Source: Hydrangea macrophylla
Taxonomy: Eukaryota; Streptophyta; Magnoliopsida; Cornales; Hydrangeaceae
Direction: 5' to 3'
Length of the DNA stretch: 64,000 nucleotides
Assembly: GCA_033977485.1 (NCBI GenBank)
Contig: CM066994.1
Coordinates: 118,444,458-118,508,457 of the forward strand
Part shown: positions 1 through 11,309 of the stretch, piece by piece
How the letters are laid out: each line of letters starts with the position of its first letter
Numbering within the stretch: position 1 is the stretch's first letter
The notes under the pieces: generated by a model
Databases searched by the model: none
The model's input: the letters and a program-made list of their open reading frames with translations, nothing else
Told to the model about the DNA's origin: nothing
Translations under genes and position numbers: made by a program

Positions 1-1700
1 GCCTACAACCCAAAAGACTATCGGACTAGCAGCTTGTTTGGCCTTTCTCAAACTCAACCCAGTCCCTACTTTCCAATTCCTAAAGCCTGGAAACAATCTC
101 CCCTTCTTCGCCATCAAAGGAAAAGCCAAGAGCTTCCTCTAGTTTCTACGTTTCAATGACCTTCCCAAGAATCGCGACATTACGATTTCTAATACTTCTA
201 TCCGCTATGAAGCTTCACTATCAGTTACCATCATTAGACTCAATATCCGTTTCCCATTCTGACGCTTCACTATCAGACTGAACCCCACTGCCATCATCGA
301 AAACCCCGACCTTATCCCTTGTCGACTCTCTACAAATAAGTGCACAATCTCCCTCTATAAGGACAGACCTTGGAGTCTCAGGAACAACGAGAATAGACAG
401 CAATTTACCGGAAAGATCTGGCTACATAGCATTATCGAATTACATTATTGGCGGCAACAATCCTCGAACAGGCTTTAAAGAATGGTTTGCAGAGGGAGAG
501 TTCTCACGAGGCCTACCACAAGACTATGCACTTCCCTCTGATTTTCTAACATCCAAAAAGAAAGAAGGGCAGCACTAAACCACCATTGGAAGGTTCTAAA
601 CCTACCTCAAACCCACATTGTCTTCTCTAAGGGACTTAACCACCTCCGATTCCAACTCCCTATCAAATTCAAAACTAGATGATGGTTCTAAAGACTTACA
701 CTTTGAAGCAACATCTCAAAAAACACATATGGGGTCCCCTTCTAATTCCTTAACATTGACACGACAAGCGATCCCATTCGAAACAAATTCAATTCATTCG
801 TCCACTCTATTTTCAACCTCAATGGAAACCAAAATAAAGCCATGATGAAATTGATTTAGATTTATTGTCTCCAACGTAGTACAAATCGAATTTCCCAAAA
901 GTCCACCAATGCTAAAAAAAAAGGTTTATTGAGACCAGCTAGTCAGAGTAACTCCATAACACTGCAACCAAGAGCACCTCGATGGATAAAGAGAATCACA
1001 TTTCCAATGTTCAATTTTAATGAACTAGGTTCGAAGCCATAACTAACCATCCTCCTCTATAGATTTCAGAGCCACATAATCTTCCTCTCTCAGAGATTGC
1101 TCTAACTTCAATATCAAAAACACCCTCCCTTATAAAACATTCTTTCAGATAGAAGCTATCCAACCTCTTCATTGAAATACCGACAACACTATTTTTTAGA
1201 ATCTCAACCATATCTCCATTTGCAGAACCGAAGCATGATTTTAAAGTTTTTTAATCTAAATCTCCATAATCTTATTCGAGGTAGGATGAGAATCTGCTAA
1301 AACCTCCAAGTGAGATCGACCATTAGCCCAACCTACTTTGTTTCCTTCAAAACCTTCTCTTTAGCTTTAGAACTACCAAAAAATTGGTTTCCCAAAGCCT
1401 TACTCCCATAATCTTAGAAGAGACCAATCCCCTATCAAATCTAGCCAAGTTAACCCCTAAATGATGATTCAGAAGCCACACCCTATTAAAGGTTTTTACT
1501 GCAACCTTGGCTGAACTTTTATCAAAAAATCTAATGAATCCAAACCTCCTACCTCCTTTATTCAATTTATGCGAAATGTAAGCCTTGCCACCTTCCCACA
1601 TTTTTCAAAGATACCAAAGAGCCATTTCACATCCATATCTATTGGAATATTGTTTACACAAATAGAAAATAACTTATGCTCCTCCATACACGATCCCGCA
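1..1700 (-). pseudogene. Degenerate LINE-like ORF1 with RNA-recognition motif
   Basis: On the minus strand, about 1700 to 1347 encodes an RRM-like segment. It begins with an LFSICVNNIP-like beta strand, shifts frame near 1600, and continues through the RNP1-like RRFGFIRFF at about 1540 and an ending close to GVNLARFDRG. This layout is typical of plant non-LTR (LINE) ORF1 proteins and their relatives. Further downstream (1211-1017) a second piece with NSVVG and SFYLKE resembles the region after the RRM in such proteins. An acidic stretch at 403-221 may be its C-terminal part. The frame is broken by stops and shifts. Any reverse transcriptase would lie beyond the left edge, so the LINE assignment is inference; an RRM host-gene fragment is the alternative. 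Confidence 0.45.
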
Positions 1701-1909
1701 TAGAGATCAAACCCTCAAGAAGATAAACAAAATAAAAAAGGAGAAACCAATGCTAAAGCCAATGAATTGGTCTAAATCAAGGAACCCACAAAACAAGAAA
1801 CCACAACCGCAAATGAGAGGAACCCCCAAAACTAACCGCGAAACTTTGAAAACCATGGCGACAACACCCAGGAATAGGGGTTATACAACATCGCTGCCAT
1901 AGTAGAGCA

Positions 1910-1912
<3 letters not shown>

Positions 1913-1951
<39 letters not shown>
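1913..1951. repeat. (GA)n microsatellite
   Basis: Uninterrupted alternating GA run of about 39 bases. It creates Leu/Ser-rich spurious ORFs on the minus strand. Confidence 0.95.
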
Positions 1952-1954
<3 letters not shown>

Positions 1955-2499
1955 ATGACAACAATACTGGGAGTCGGCAAAGGATGACCAAAAAAGAGGA
2001 AATCAAAAAGAGAGAAGAGAAATGACACCAAGACAACCAAAAATCTGAGACAAGACTCCATAAATCTGAGAAATAGAGAAGACAACCAAAGCGATGGAGG
2101 GAATAGGACAAACGACGCAGAGGAAAAAGATAAGGGAAGAGGCGATGGAGGAAAGGAGAAGGGGCGGGGGCACGAATTGGGGCAGCGCCGTTATGGTTTC
2201 ACAGACTTCTCAGAAAATGTGAGAAGTGTTTGATATGAAAAAGCACCTTATGTCCCTTTGATAAAGTAGCCATAATTACATCTCGAGATTGTCAGGAACC
2301 CAATGGCTGCTTTCTCATCTAAGGTCATAAGGTGCTTTCTCATATGTGAAGCTTCTCACAATAGCTTTACCCTAATGCCAAAAGAACCACAAATACTAAA
2401 AGAACACATGCACGCAGCAAAGCACGAAGATTTAAGAAAACTAAAAGGCATAAAAATTATAAGAATCTAAACAAAATCCATCAAGCTTATGCCATGTTT
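1952..2499. other. Intergenic, no gene seen
   Basis: A purine-rich stretch to about 2200 followed by AT-rich sequence. I see no coding region, RNA gene or clear repeat here. Confidence 0.6.
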
Positions 2500-2880
2500 C
2501 AAATTTGAGAAAGAAGGTTCACCATGGTTGGATGATGCAGATACTTAGCCATCAAGGGTTGAGCATTGGACATGGTAATTCAAGTCACTCCGGTCAGGTC
2601 CACCTTCTCCTCACTAGCGCTTTCCCAATGAATGCATTAAATCAGTAAGCCCAAAGTCAACCCCATCATACGCATGGCCAAGCCTTCTCTAGGACACCCC
2701 CTCCTACCTGACCCAAATGGAATCCACTTGAACCCATCTCTTCCTCCTTCCAAGCCTTCAAATCTCTCAGGCTTAAAATTTTTTAGGTCCACCGAAATCT
2801 CTGAGTATTCACCAGTAGTATAGTGCCTCGTGGAATTCGGAAACCTCCCACTGTACACTCCTCTAATGACTTATGCTACA
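2500..2880 (-). pseudogene. CYP81-type cytochrome P450 fragment (heme domain)
   Basis: The minus strand encodes the C-terminal end of a plant P450: a [15 protein letters not shown] stretch after the PERF motif, then the heme-binding loop FGSGRRGCPREG and the following helix AMRMMGLTLGLLI. The sequence closely parallels exon 2 of the intact gene at 6652-7272. The conserved Gly after Cys-Pro in the heme loop is Arg, the segment before PERF is scrambled, and the frame breaks before the normal C-terminus. No I-helix, ExxR or exon 1 is present nearby. It is a broken remnant of a tandem copy and probably makes no enzyme. Confidence 0.85.
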
Positions 2881-2954
2881 TGTAGTGATAAATATACTAT
2901 GTTTTTAGTTCAAAATTTCTTTTAATATATATATTTGTCAGTCAGGTTCTAAAG

Positions 2955-3062
2955 AGGGCTCCCTCTCTTTACTAAAGAGAGGACCTCTGTTTTGGCCATC
3001 AGATCCAGTTTTTAAACACGATTCGATGGTCAAAACAGAGGCCTTCTCAGAGAGGGTGTCAT
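2955..3062. repeat. Short fold-back (inverted repeat)
   Basis: Imperfect arms of about 45-50 bases face each other across a few bases around 3011. Both arms contain the core CCTCTGTTTTG. The left arm has its own small internal hairpin around 2961-2982. It looks like a MITE remnant; no target duplication was identified. Confidence 0.6.
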
Positions 3063-3221
3063 CTCTGGAGAATTTTTGATATATTAGTATACATATATAT
3101 ATACATACACACACACTATATAGGCCCATATATAATCAGTTTGAGTTTAAATTTAAAAAATCCAATATTTTAGTAATATGGAAGTGATTATATATATATA
3201 TATACACATATATACTCGACC

Positions 3222-3379
3222 AGGATCTTAAATGAATTAGGTCAAGTGAACTTACCATGTGAACTAGCCTTTAAGTCTAAAAAGGACCCGCGGGCTACCC
3301 CGCTGACCTGCGGGGTTCTTTTAGGCTTAAAAGTCAATTCACTGGGTAAGTTCACTAGACCCAGTTCACTTAATATCCT
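3222..3379. repeat. Fold-back element with ~70-bp arms
   Basis: Nearly perfect inverted repeat: the left arm (3222-3292) pairs with the right arm (3307-3379) around a loop of about 14 bases near 3293-3306. The stem includes GC-rich segments beside the loop. The short loop and high arm identity suggest a MITE or a hairpin-forming transcript locus. No coding content. Confidence 0.7.
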
Positions 3380-3559
3380 CTCCCTATATACTAATACTAG
3401 TAATTGCTCGTGCCTGAGGGCACTATGAAAAAAGCATTTGTTCGACTAAAACTCATTAGATAAAATTGAACATTTGTGTGTTTGATAACCCAATTTAGTG
3501 GTGAAAATGAAAACTCTCAGTACCTATTTTTTTCCAAAGTGTTTGATAACATACCACTT

Positions 3560-5511
3560 TGTCATACCCGTCCCGGAAAAAAAATCATTTATTTTAAAGG
3601 CATAAATGTCTTAAATGGAATTATTAACGTGGTTTAATAATTGTGGATGAGGTTGACCATGGGTCAATGGAAGGTGTCAAGAGAGGACACGGGAACATGG
3701 AAAATCATGTTGCATTGGCATAGCTAAATGACATTTATGTGATTTAAATGTTATTTGACTTATCTGATATTTTCATGAATAGTAATTATACCTGTGTATT
3801 ATAATTTCTGATAGTTTTGATCTAGTTTTAGATCGTTTGAACATTGTGGTGAGAACGTGAGTGATACGTTGCTTAATAGGTAGGTTATCTAGAGATTTCA
3901 CAGAATCTAGTTTTCGGACGTGATTTTGGACCCAAACGAGACTTAGTTGAAAACTTTTATAATTTATAGTTTTCACTCGTGAAGTAATGAATTAGACGTG
4001 TAAGACATTTCGAGGGATAATTGCAAGTTTTGAAAACTCGTGGGGAGGTAAACGTAATTTTTGAGAATTTTGTCTATATATAGAAGTTCCAAGATATTTC
4101 TTCATTACAACTTTTCTAATTTCAAAATCAAAAGGGAGATTTGGGGGTTTTGGGAGCTTAGAGCTTGTAGACGCAAATTGACGGACTTCTGCCTATTTGT
4201 TTTCAACCAAAATTCGTATTTGAACTCCCCAAGGTAAGGGCTACGTTTTGATAGCCTTTAGGCCATATTTGGCTAAGTTTTATAAATTTCTAAATCTAGG
4301 AATTTGGGGAAAACACGTGCAAACTTGTAGGTTTCATGTAGGATCGGAGATTTGACGTTTAATTGGGCTTCTAGTCGTTCCCTCAAAGTTATATGACGAT
4401 AGCTCGAGGTATGAATTTCTAGCCTATGTTATATAGGTGATATATATGTTTTATATTTCGATGACAAAATTGTGATCCGGGCAAAATCCATGTGTTAATT
4501 TTAGGCCCGTTAATTATGCACGCGTTTATATATGAAAAACATGTCTAATTTTACGCGAGCACGTATATGTGTTAAATGAGTATGTTCATGTGTCTATGTG
4601 GGTTAAAGGGGGATTTGTGCTAATTCACCGTGAGACGTCCTCTCGAAGGGGGAGGATTAGTAGTGACGACGGTCACTTGCCGAGAAAGGCATTACGCGAC
4701 ATGTCGAAGGGGCATGGGTCGTGGTTGAGTCTTAAGACTTTGGATCGGTGAATGCGCACTTATTCCCTAGAGACCAATAGTTATGTGTTATGATGAGATT
4801 AAAGCATGATTTGTCATATATGCATATGTTAGAAATTGTGCACTTAGCATATAGCTGAGCAATGAAGATTTACTCCATTACAGGTTTGAAAAAAAGGCAA
4901 GAGGAAGCGTGAAGAGTAAGACCGTGGGAATACCGGGAATCACCTTTTGTTTATGCTTTTGGTTTCCTTTCCATATGTTGTAATAATGAAATTGTGGAGC
5001 TAGAGCTCTGCCTTGTTTGATTTGGAAACCTTGGAAGGATTTTGAAAGTGTTGTATTATGTAACCAAACTTCTTATAGTTACTTTTGAAATCGTCCGAAC
5101 TCATAAATGCATGTTTTGTAAACTTAACTTGGTAAATTCGAGATTTAAAGGAATATGGATAGAGTTTTGTGAATAGAGCCGAACAAGCCTTAGTTTCTTC
5201 CGCTATTGTTTCTTTTCATGGATTAGTAAGATTAAACTTTATTTTTGAAAGCTTGTTATAGCTTGTGATGTTTGGATTAATGTAAGTGTGATTGGAGTAG
5301 TAGAATTGGTGGAGGTTGTTTGTTGCCTTAAGCAAATTTTGCAGCTTTGGGTACGATTTTGCTAAAGGGTCATTCGACTGGTCGAAGGGGGGTCATTTGA
5401 CCGGTCAAAATACCCCCTGCCAGAATTCTTTTTCTACCTTTTTCGGAAATTATTAAAAGGTTTTGATTGGTTCTTAGGGTACCTTTGGGAACCCTTTCAA
5501 CATAAAATCAT
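3560..5511 (+). mobile_element. Truncated solo LTR, family A chromovirus
   Basis: Starts with TGTCATACCCGTCCCGG and stays colinear with the family A LTRs at 18443-20575 and 25325-27415: the same enhancer-like blocks, a TATA-like CTATATATAG near 4075, and matching downstream blocks near 4440-4560 and 4790-4880. It lacks the terminal part ending in GTCGTGACA and has no adjacent primer-binding site or coding region. At about 5512 it abuts the duplicated P450 3' flank. It is more diverged than the full element's LTRs, so it is an older insertion. It also carries degenerate versions of the family's SalI-like palindrome around 5367-5410. Confidence 0.8.
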
Positions 5512-5962
5512 TCGATATTTTACCTTTACCATTGTCATAATATCTATTGTATAGATGTTTTCATGTAATTTCGCAACAAAAGGGATATAACCTTGTAATT
5601 CTAGAAAGAGGAATGCTAGAGCCACACAAAATTCCGCACAAAGCAATCTTGATTCTTGATTAGCAATCTAGACGATAAAAGTGTAATTATCAGACAGAAC
5701 AAAAAAAATTGACTTGAGACTGGTAGATTAGCAGTAGGTTTCTTGGAAAACCAACTTGCCTCTCCCTCCCAATAATTTTTTAGGTACTCCAGTGTACCAT
5801 GTGACATACTGACATGATATTCTATAATAAATTAGAGTGGGTTTTTTTTGTTGGGATCCACAACTACTGGAATTTCTGTATGTAGAGGTATGTGTCTCAC
5901 CCAAATAGCCCACTTCTATTGATTGTAAAGTACGATATCAGCATACCACACTAAAAATAACT
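5512..5962. repeat. Duplicated segment, copy 1 (P450 3' flank)
   Basis: About 450 bases that reappear at 12496-12952 in the same orientation with scattered substitutions. Each copy lies roughly 0.7-0.85 kb beyond the 3' end of a P450 exon 2, so it marks the unit that was tandemly duplicated. Shared content includes the block around CAGACAGAACAA and a run of AT-rich DNA. No coding function seen. Confidence 0.8.
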
Positions 5963-6651
5963 TAGTGGCCAAATAAAGAGGAATGTTCTCCACATTATTG
6001 TATACTATTTTCAACTCAAAATCCATGAACCAAGTAAACCATAAATACTGTATGATTTGCGAATACAAGTTGGAAACCGAAAAAAATAGTAATAATAATA
6101 ATTTTTTTTCTAATGTTTTCTCTTGTTCTTTTTTCACGTGTAATGCACATTAAAAGCTATTAACGTTCAAATTTATATACTACGAATCTGAAAAATAAGA
6201 AAGAGAATTTTATTATTATTATTTTTTTTTTGTGTTCTTTCTATTTTTTCATTGTTTTCAATTTGTCAAATAAAAAACATTCATTTTTTAAGGGGGTTTT
6301 TTTTTTCCCCTGGAAACTTCCCTTGCTCATTGAATCAAAGATAGCTTAGGGTGACAAAAAAAGGTTCTCCCCTAAGTGAGTGGATTGATTGCCTTCTTGA
6401 AACTGGACCATCTGTGGAAAGAGTTTCAAAGTGGGAGACATCACATTTTGTTGGAAACAAAAATAAAAATTAAGGTTAATAAATGGAAAATGGTAAACAC
6501 TAACTAACCTTTTGACAACCGTGGCACTGACTTAATTTAGTCAACAAATAAAACAATAAGATTGCTTTCGATTTTTCCAAAGGTTATCCATTGGATGAAC
6601 TTAAAAGTTTAATAACTAATGAATGGATAGACAAGAGTCTAATTTTTTGGT
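5963..6651. other. AT-rich 3' flank of the intact P450 gene
   Basis: AT-rich DNA with T-runs near 6105 and 6220-6310. I see no gene in it. It should contain the poly(A) region of the minus-strand P450 gene that ends at 6652. Confidence 0.5.
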
Positions 6652-9600
6652 TCAAATTTGAGAAAGAAGGTTCACCATGGTCGAACGAGGCCGACACTTA
6701 GCCATCAAGGGTTGAGCCTTGGAAATGGTGATTCCAGTCCCCTCGGTCATGTCCACCATCTCATGGCTAGGCCTTTCCCAATCAAAACACTGAATCAACA
6801 AACCCAAAGTAAGCCCCATCATTCTCATGGCCAATCCTTCCCCTGGACACCCCCTCCTTCCTGAACCAAAAGGAATCAACTTGAACCCATCTCTTCCGCC
6901 CTCAAGCCCATCAAATCTCTCGGGTATGAACTTGTCGGGGTCCACCCAATTTTTTGGGTCATTTTGTATGGCCCATGCATTAACCAATAGCATCGTGCCA
7001 CGTGGGATTCGAAAACCTCCCACACTGCATTCCTCAGATGATGCGTGAGGTAATAGTAACGGCGCAACTGGGAAGATCCGCATTGTCTCGTGGATAATGC
7101 AACGGAGGTAAGGAAGCTCAACGACGTCCGATTCATCGATGAGACGGTCATGTCCCACACGGTTCTCAATTTCAATATGTGCCTTCTTTAGAATTTCCGG
7201 ATGGTTGAGCAAAAGTGACATTGCCCACTCCATTGTTCCAGCTGATGTTTCGGATCCTGCCACAAGTAGAACCTAGATGCATAGCAATGAATACCCATAT
7301 TCAACGTTTGACTGATAATTCGACAAAATTTTGGAAAAATGTCTCATTTTTTAGAAAAATTAGTCTTTGGAAAAGGACATGCTAAACAATGAAAAATTGT
7401 GTAAGGTTAAACCATTTTGAGGTCTGATAAGATTTCAGGGCAATGCTTAGATTCAATAACAGCCGTGATTGGGCATGGACGTAATAACGAAAGCAATCAT
7501 ATCATTGATAATTTTAAAAGGGAAATTATTATTCCCACACCAAAATTGAACTAATGCGCCAATTGTAGTCTAATTGGTATAGTCTTTCTCTTTTCAGTGG
7601 GGAGGTAGAGAGTTCGAATCTCTATAGGAATGAGTGGCCCTTGCTGGGCTTTGTGAGGCTTTAGGGTTGCGTGTGTATGTGTAGGGTGTGTGTATCCAGT
7701 TTGGATCCAGGTAACTAACCAAAAAAAAAAAATTGAACTACTGCACTACATGGTACTACTGACATACCATATTGTATTATACAGTTAATGCATTCCATAG
7801 AGTGTATTGGTTCATCCATGCTTCCATAGAGTGCGAATAACAATTCCATTTTATAAAGGACCTAATTAATTTAGTATTTTTTTTTATAAAATATATTAGT
7901 ACCTATAATTTAACGAGCTAATTATTACTTTCTTGCCAACTTCAAATTGACCATAATGCTTTTTTAAAAAAATAAAAAATAAAAATTGACCACAATACTG
8001 AAAATAGTAGGGTTGCAATATGGGCGGGCCAACACGAGCCTGGCCCAAGCACAACCTGTAATTTAATCGGGCTTGGGGAATTGTTTTTAACTATTTTGGA
8101 CGGACTTTGGCTAAAATGTTCAAGCCCAAATTAAATTTGAGTTGGACTTAGGCAAGAGATTATCAAGTCGAGCCCGAGCCCTAGCCCTAGCCCGACTTAC
8201 ACATATATATATGTTTTAATTATACTATATTCTATTTATGCATTATTTTTAACCATGAGATTTTAGATTTTGTAGTGACAAAAAATACACTTTTAGATAT
8301 TATTTAATTTAATAACTAAAATTGATAGATGAAAAGTTTTATCTCAATTCTAAACCAAAGAAATTAGATTTGATACTCTATACTTCTTGTTTATATACTT
8401 CAATTCGGCTCAAGTCGGGCTCGGGTTTCAATACTAAAACACAAGTTGAGCTCGGGTTTTCGTGCCCTAGTCGGGCCCAGACTCGATTTTGGACAGAGTC
8501 TACTAAAACTCAAGTCGAGCTTGGACAGACCTAAAATGAAGCTCAACCCGCCCGAGTTGCACCCCTAAAAAATAGCAATAAATATGCACATGTGTGTATA
8601 TAAATAGATGCTTGTATCCATCATGGTTCCGAAGCACATGTGATAGTGGGACTGACTTTAATAATGATGAAATCACTTCAACTGCTTGGATCCTCAGCAG
8701 CCATATGGGCAGCACCCATGTGGCACTGATAGGAACACACATTTTTTTTTTGCCTTAAAAAAAGTACAAAAATTAAATAAATAGATTTGTGTCCTATCAG
8801 TGTCACATAAATGCTGCTCACTCAATAGCAATCCATGCCGCGGTCGACGACCACATCAACATAGTCCAATCAAAATAAATTAAGTGGATCGATCCACTGC
8901 CACGCGAGTTTACGAACCATTAGCATACAAAATTTAGAAATCATAACATTAATACGATAGTTATATATATTTACCAGCATGAGGCTTTTGATAGTTTCAT
9001 CTGTGTAGAACTCAGCTTCTGATTCATTTAAAGACAGCAAAAACTGGATCAGGGTCTTCTTTGTCTCTCTAGAAGAATCATCAGAGCACACTTTCCGATG
9101 CTCGTCAATCAAATTTTGTATAAACGCATCTCTATTCTTCTGCAATTTCATAAATCTCTCCTCTATCCCTTTAAACCCAACCCACCTCATCAACGGAACG
9201 AAATCTATAATGGCCGATTCAGCACCCAGCCGAGTAGTCTCTGTCACCAGCTTCTTAAACCTCTTCGATTCATCCAAATCGGCCACGTTCTCGCCGTAAT
9301 ACCTTTTTCCAGCAATCATTCTCATCATTACGTTGAAGGTTAGCTCGAAGAAGGCCGATTTAAAATCGACCAACAGATCTGGGTTCTGGGTTGACCCAAC
9401 AAAGATCCGGCCGATTAGTGCTCGGACCTCGTCGATTCGGATCTGAGAGAGAATTTGAAGCTTATGTGGGGATAGTATTTCAAGGGATGCGATTCGCCGG
9501 AGATTTCGCCAGTGGTCGCCGTAGGGGGCCCACGTCAAGCTTGTGAAGTTGTAGCCGAAGTGTTTTCCGGAGAGAAGGCTGGGCCGGTTGGCGAAGACAA

Positions 9601-9877
9601 CGTCGTTTTTGGTGAAGCATTCTTCGGCAGCCGATTGAGAGGTTACGAGGAGGACTGGGCGGGACCCGAAATAGAGGAGGACAATCGGACCGTATCGGTC
9701 AGAGAGTTTGGCTGATGATCGGTAGAAAGGTTTGTTTAATAGGTGGAAGTGGCCAATTAAGGGTAGAGTAGGAAAAGGAATTGGGGGAAAGTTTTGGAGC
9801 TTTTGAAGGAAATGCTTTGTGAGAACATAGAGAGCTAAGAAGAGTGGGAAATAGTAGAGGTATAATGATCTATCCAT
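6652..9877 (-). CDS. Cytochrome P450 monooxygenase, CYP81 family-like, two exons
   Basis: Exon 1 runs 9877 to 8975 (301 codons), the intron 8974 to 7273 (GT...AG, phase 0), and exon 2 7272 to 6652 (206 codons plus stop), giving 507 aa, the usual P450 length. The start at 9877 puts a signal anchor first (residues ~5-25), then the Pro-rich hinge FPPIPFPTLPLIG. Visible motifs are the I-helix AGSETS (306-311), ExxR ETMR (363-366), PERF (418-421) and the heme loop FGSGRRGCPG with Cys443. All key residues are present and the frame is open. By family this is an ER-anchored, NADPH-P450 reductase-dependent hydroxylase; CYP81 members act on isoflavones, lignans, indole glucosinolates or xenobiotics. 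The substrate cannot be told from sequence. The intron position (just before VLLVAG) is the one conserved in CYP81 genes. It is the only copy in this cluster that looks functional. Confidence 0.9.
7558..7728 (+). mobile_element. tRNA-derived SINE in the P450 intron
   Basis: Pol III box A matches TRGYNNARNNGG at 7566-7577 (TAGTCTAATTGG), and box B matches at 7611-7621 (AGTTCGAATCT), with tRNA-like spacing. A ~100-base body follows and ends in an A-run around 7721-7732. The flanks carry a ~16-base direct repeat (7542-7557 and 7729-7744, one mismatch). These are the hallmarks of a plant tRNA-related SINE. It is in the plus orientation, opposite to the host gene, and sits inside its only intron. 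Confidence 0.85.
8008..8567. mobile_element. hAT-type MITE in the P450 intron
   Basis: Terminal inverted repeats start TAGGGTTGCAA on the left and (reverse complement of the right end) TAGGGGTGCAA, extending about 22 bases through GGGCGGG. An 8-bp flanking repeat has one mismatch (8000-8007 GAAAATAG, 8568-8575 AAAAATAG). The 560-bp body has no transposase. Ends and duplication length fit a non-autonomous hAT element. Confidence 0.8.
8706..8820. repeat. Short inverted repeat in the P450 intron
   Basis: Arms 8706-8742 and 8787-8820 are imperfect reverse complements, sharing the CACTGATAGGA core, around a ~45-base A/T-rich loop. Likely a small MITE remnant; no duplication confirmed. Confidence 0.55.
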
Positions 9878-9914
9878 GGAGAGTGATGAAGATAGATGTT
9901 TATGAGATATTGAC

Positions 9915-9926
9915 ATATATATAGAT
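9915..9926 (-). promoter_or_regulatory. TATA box of the intact P450 gene
   Basis: On the minus strand a CTATATATATG sequence lies about 40 bases before the ATG at 9877. It is the best core promoter candidate but would imply a very short 5' UTR, so a further upstream start is possible. Confidence 0.45.
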
Positions 9927-10124
9927 CTCACTGTTTGGGAAACTCTAAAATCGGATTAGATTCAATTAAATTCTCACTTTTTATCTGATTTTTTTAAAAA
10001 TTAAGGTAATGTTGGTTTTACAAAGAATTTGTTTTAGAAGCTTTATTAAACTGGACACAGAATCTTATGCAAGAAATGTGTACTCACCAAACACTTGAAT
10101 TAGTAGGCTTGATTCACTTATGAA

Positions 10125-10532
10125 TAGGGGTGGACATGAATAGAGCTGCTCAACAAGAACTCAAAGCTCGGCTCGTTAAAGACTAGGTTCGGCTCGCTCA
10201 TCTGAGCACGTGAACACGACCGATTAAGGCTCGCAACCAAGCTCGTGAAAAAGCTCGTTAATAGGTTTAATAAAGAGCTTGTATAGTGACTTATATGTAT
10301 ATATATTTATTATAAAACTATATAATTTTATAGAAAATATGACAAACCTTGCAAATAGGCTTGATAAATGATTGATTTATTATCAAACTATATAGTATTA
10401 AAGCGCGCGCGAAAAAGCTCGTTAAAAAACGCACGAGAAAACTTGTGATCACTTGAAAGTTCAGCTCATTTGAGCTCGCAAATTCGTGAAAAAGCTCACA
10501 AACACACTCGACTCGGCTCGTGTCCACCCCTA
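10125..10532. mobile_element. hAT-type MITE with perfect 8-bp target duplication
   Basis: 408-bp element with terminal inverted repeats TAGGGGTGGACA / TGTCCACCCCTA. It is flanked by an exact 8-bp repeat CTTATGAA at 10117-10124 and 10533-10540. The interior has repeated AAGCTCG / GCTCGTT motifs and no coding capacity. It lies in the upstream region of the P450 gene, about 250 bases from its start codon. Confidence 0.92.
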
Positions 10533-11018
10533 CTTATGAACCATAGAATCAATACTCTTTCTTTTCCCAAACCGAATTTGATAAGGGAAATGAAAGGAAT
10601 ATATGGACGAAATTTTTTTCCGTTCATTTGGTTAGTAAGTTAAACGATAAGGAAAATTGAAAAAAGAAATGTTAAAAAATAAATTAAATATTTATAACGT
10701 TGCGAGCCGTTTCTCTTTCTTTATTCACATTTTATAATTATCATTTAAAATTTTAATTTTTAGTATTATTTAGATATAAAATAAAACACAAGAGAAGAGA
10801 ACTAATTTCTTTTACCAAAAAAAAAAAAAAGAACTAATTTTCTTTTTTATTCTCCATCTCCATTTGTTTACCTCTCGAAATCAATAAACTAAACAGAGCC
10901 TTAGAGAAGGGCTGAAATTATTAAGATCCCCGTGAATTCTTATCATGGACTTAGATACATCTGGCTGGAAATACATTTGGTTCAATATTCCTTTTCTCTA
11001 TACAAAATAAATAAATAA

Positions 11019-11300
11019 GGATAAAATGTATTTTGCACCTTCAAATTATATCATATTTTGTACTTTGATCTCTAAATTATTATATTCTACATTTTTGGTC
11101 CCTTAACTATCATTTTGTGACAGTTTGCCCTCTTCGTCACTTTTAGTGACGAAAAAAGTCACTTTTTAGTAACACCAAAAGTGACAGAGGGGACAAGCTA
11201 CCACAAAATAATAGTTGAAGGACCAAAATACGAAAATGATAGTTTAAGGACCAATATGCAAAATATGGTATAATTTCAAGGTGCAAAGTGCATTTGACCC
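11019..11300. mobile_element. Mutator-like MITE, 9-bp target duplication
   Basis: Long inverted arms (11019 to ~11150 and ~11160 to 11300) fold back almost completely, with ends GGATAAAATGTA... and ...CATTTGACCC. A 9-bp repeat AATAAATAA flanks both sides (11010-11018, 11301-11309), although the flank is itself low complexity. The duplication length and long arms suggest a Mutator-type non-autonomous element. Confidence 0.7.
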
Positions 11301-11309
11301 AATAAATAA

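Noticed and set aside
3560..5511. Possible full retrotransposon at the left of the P450 cluster
   Set aside because: Only LTR sequence is present, with no primer site or coding region, and its right end is missing.
6658..7048. Plus-strand ORFs across P450 exon 2 (similar at 16948-17133)
   Set aside because: They are antisense shadows of the conserved P450 coding sequence.
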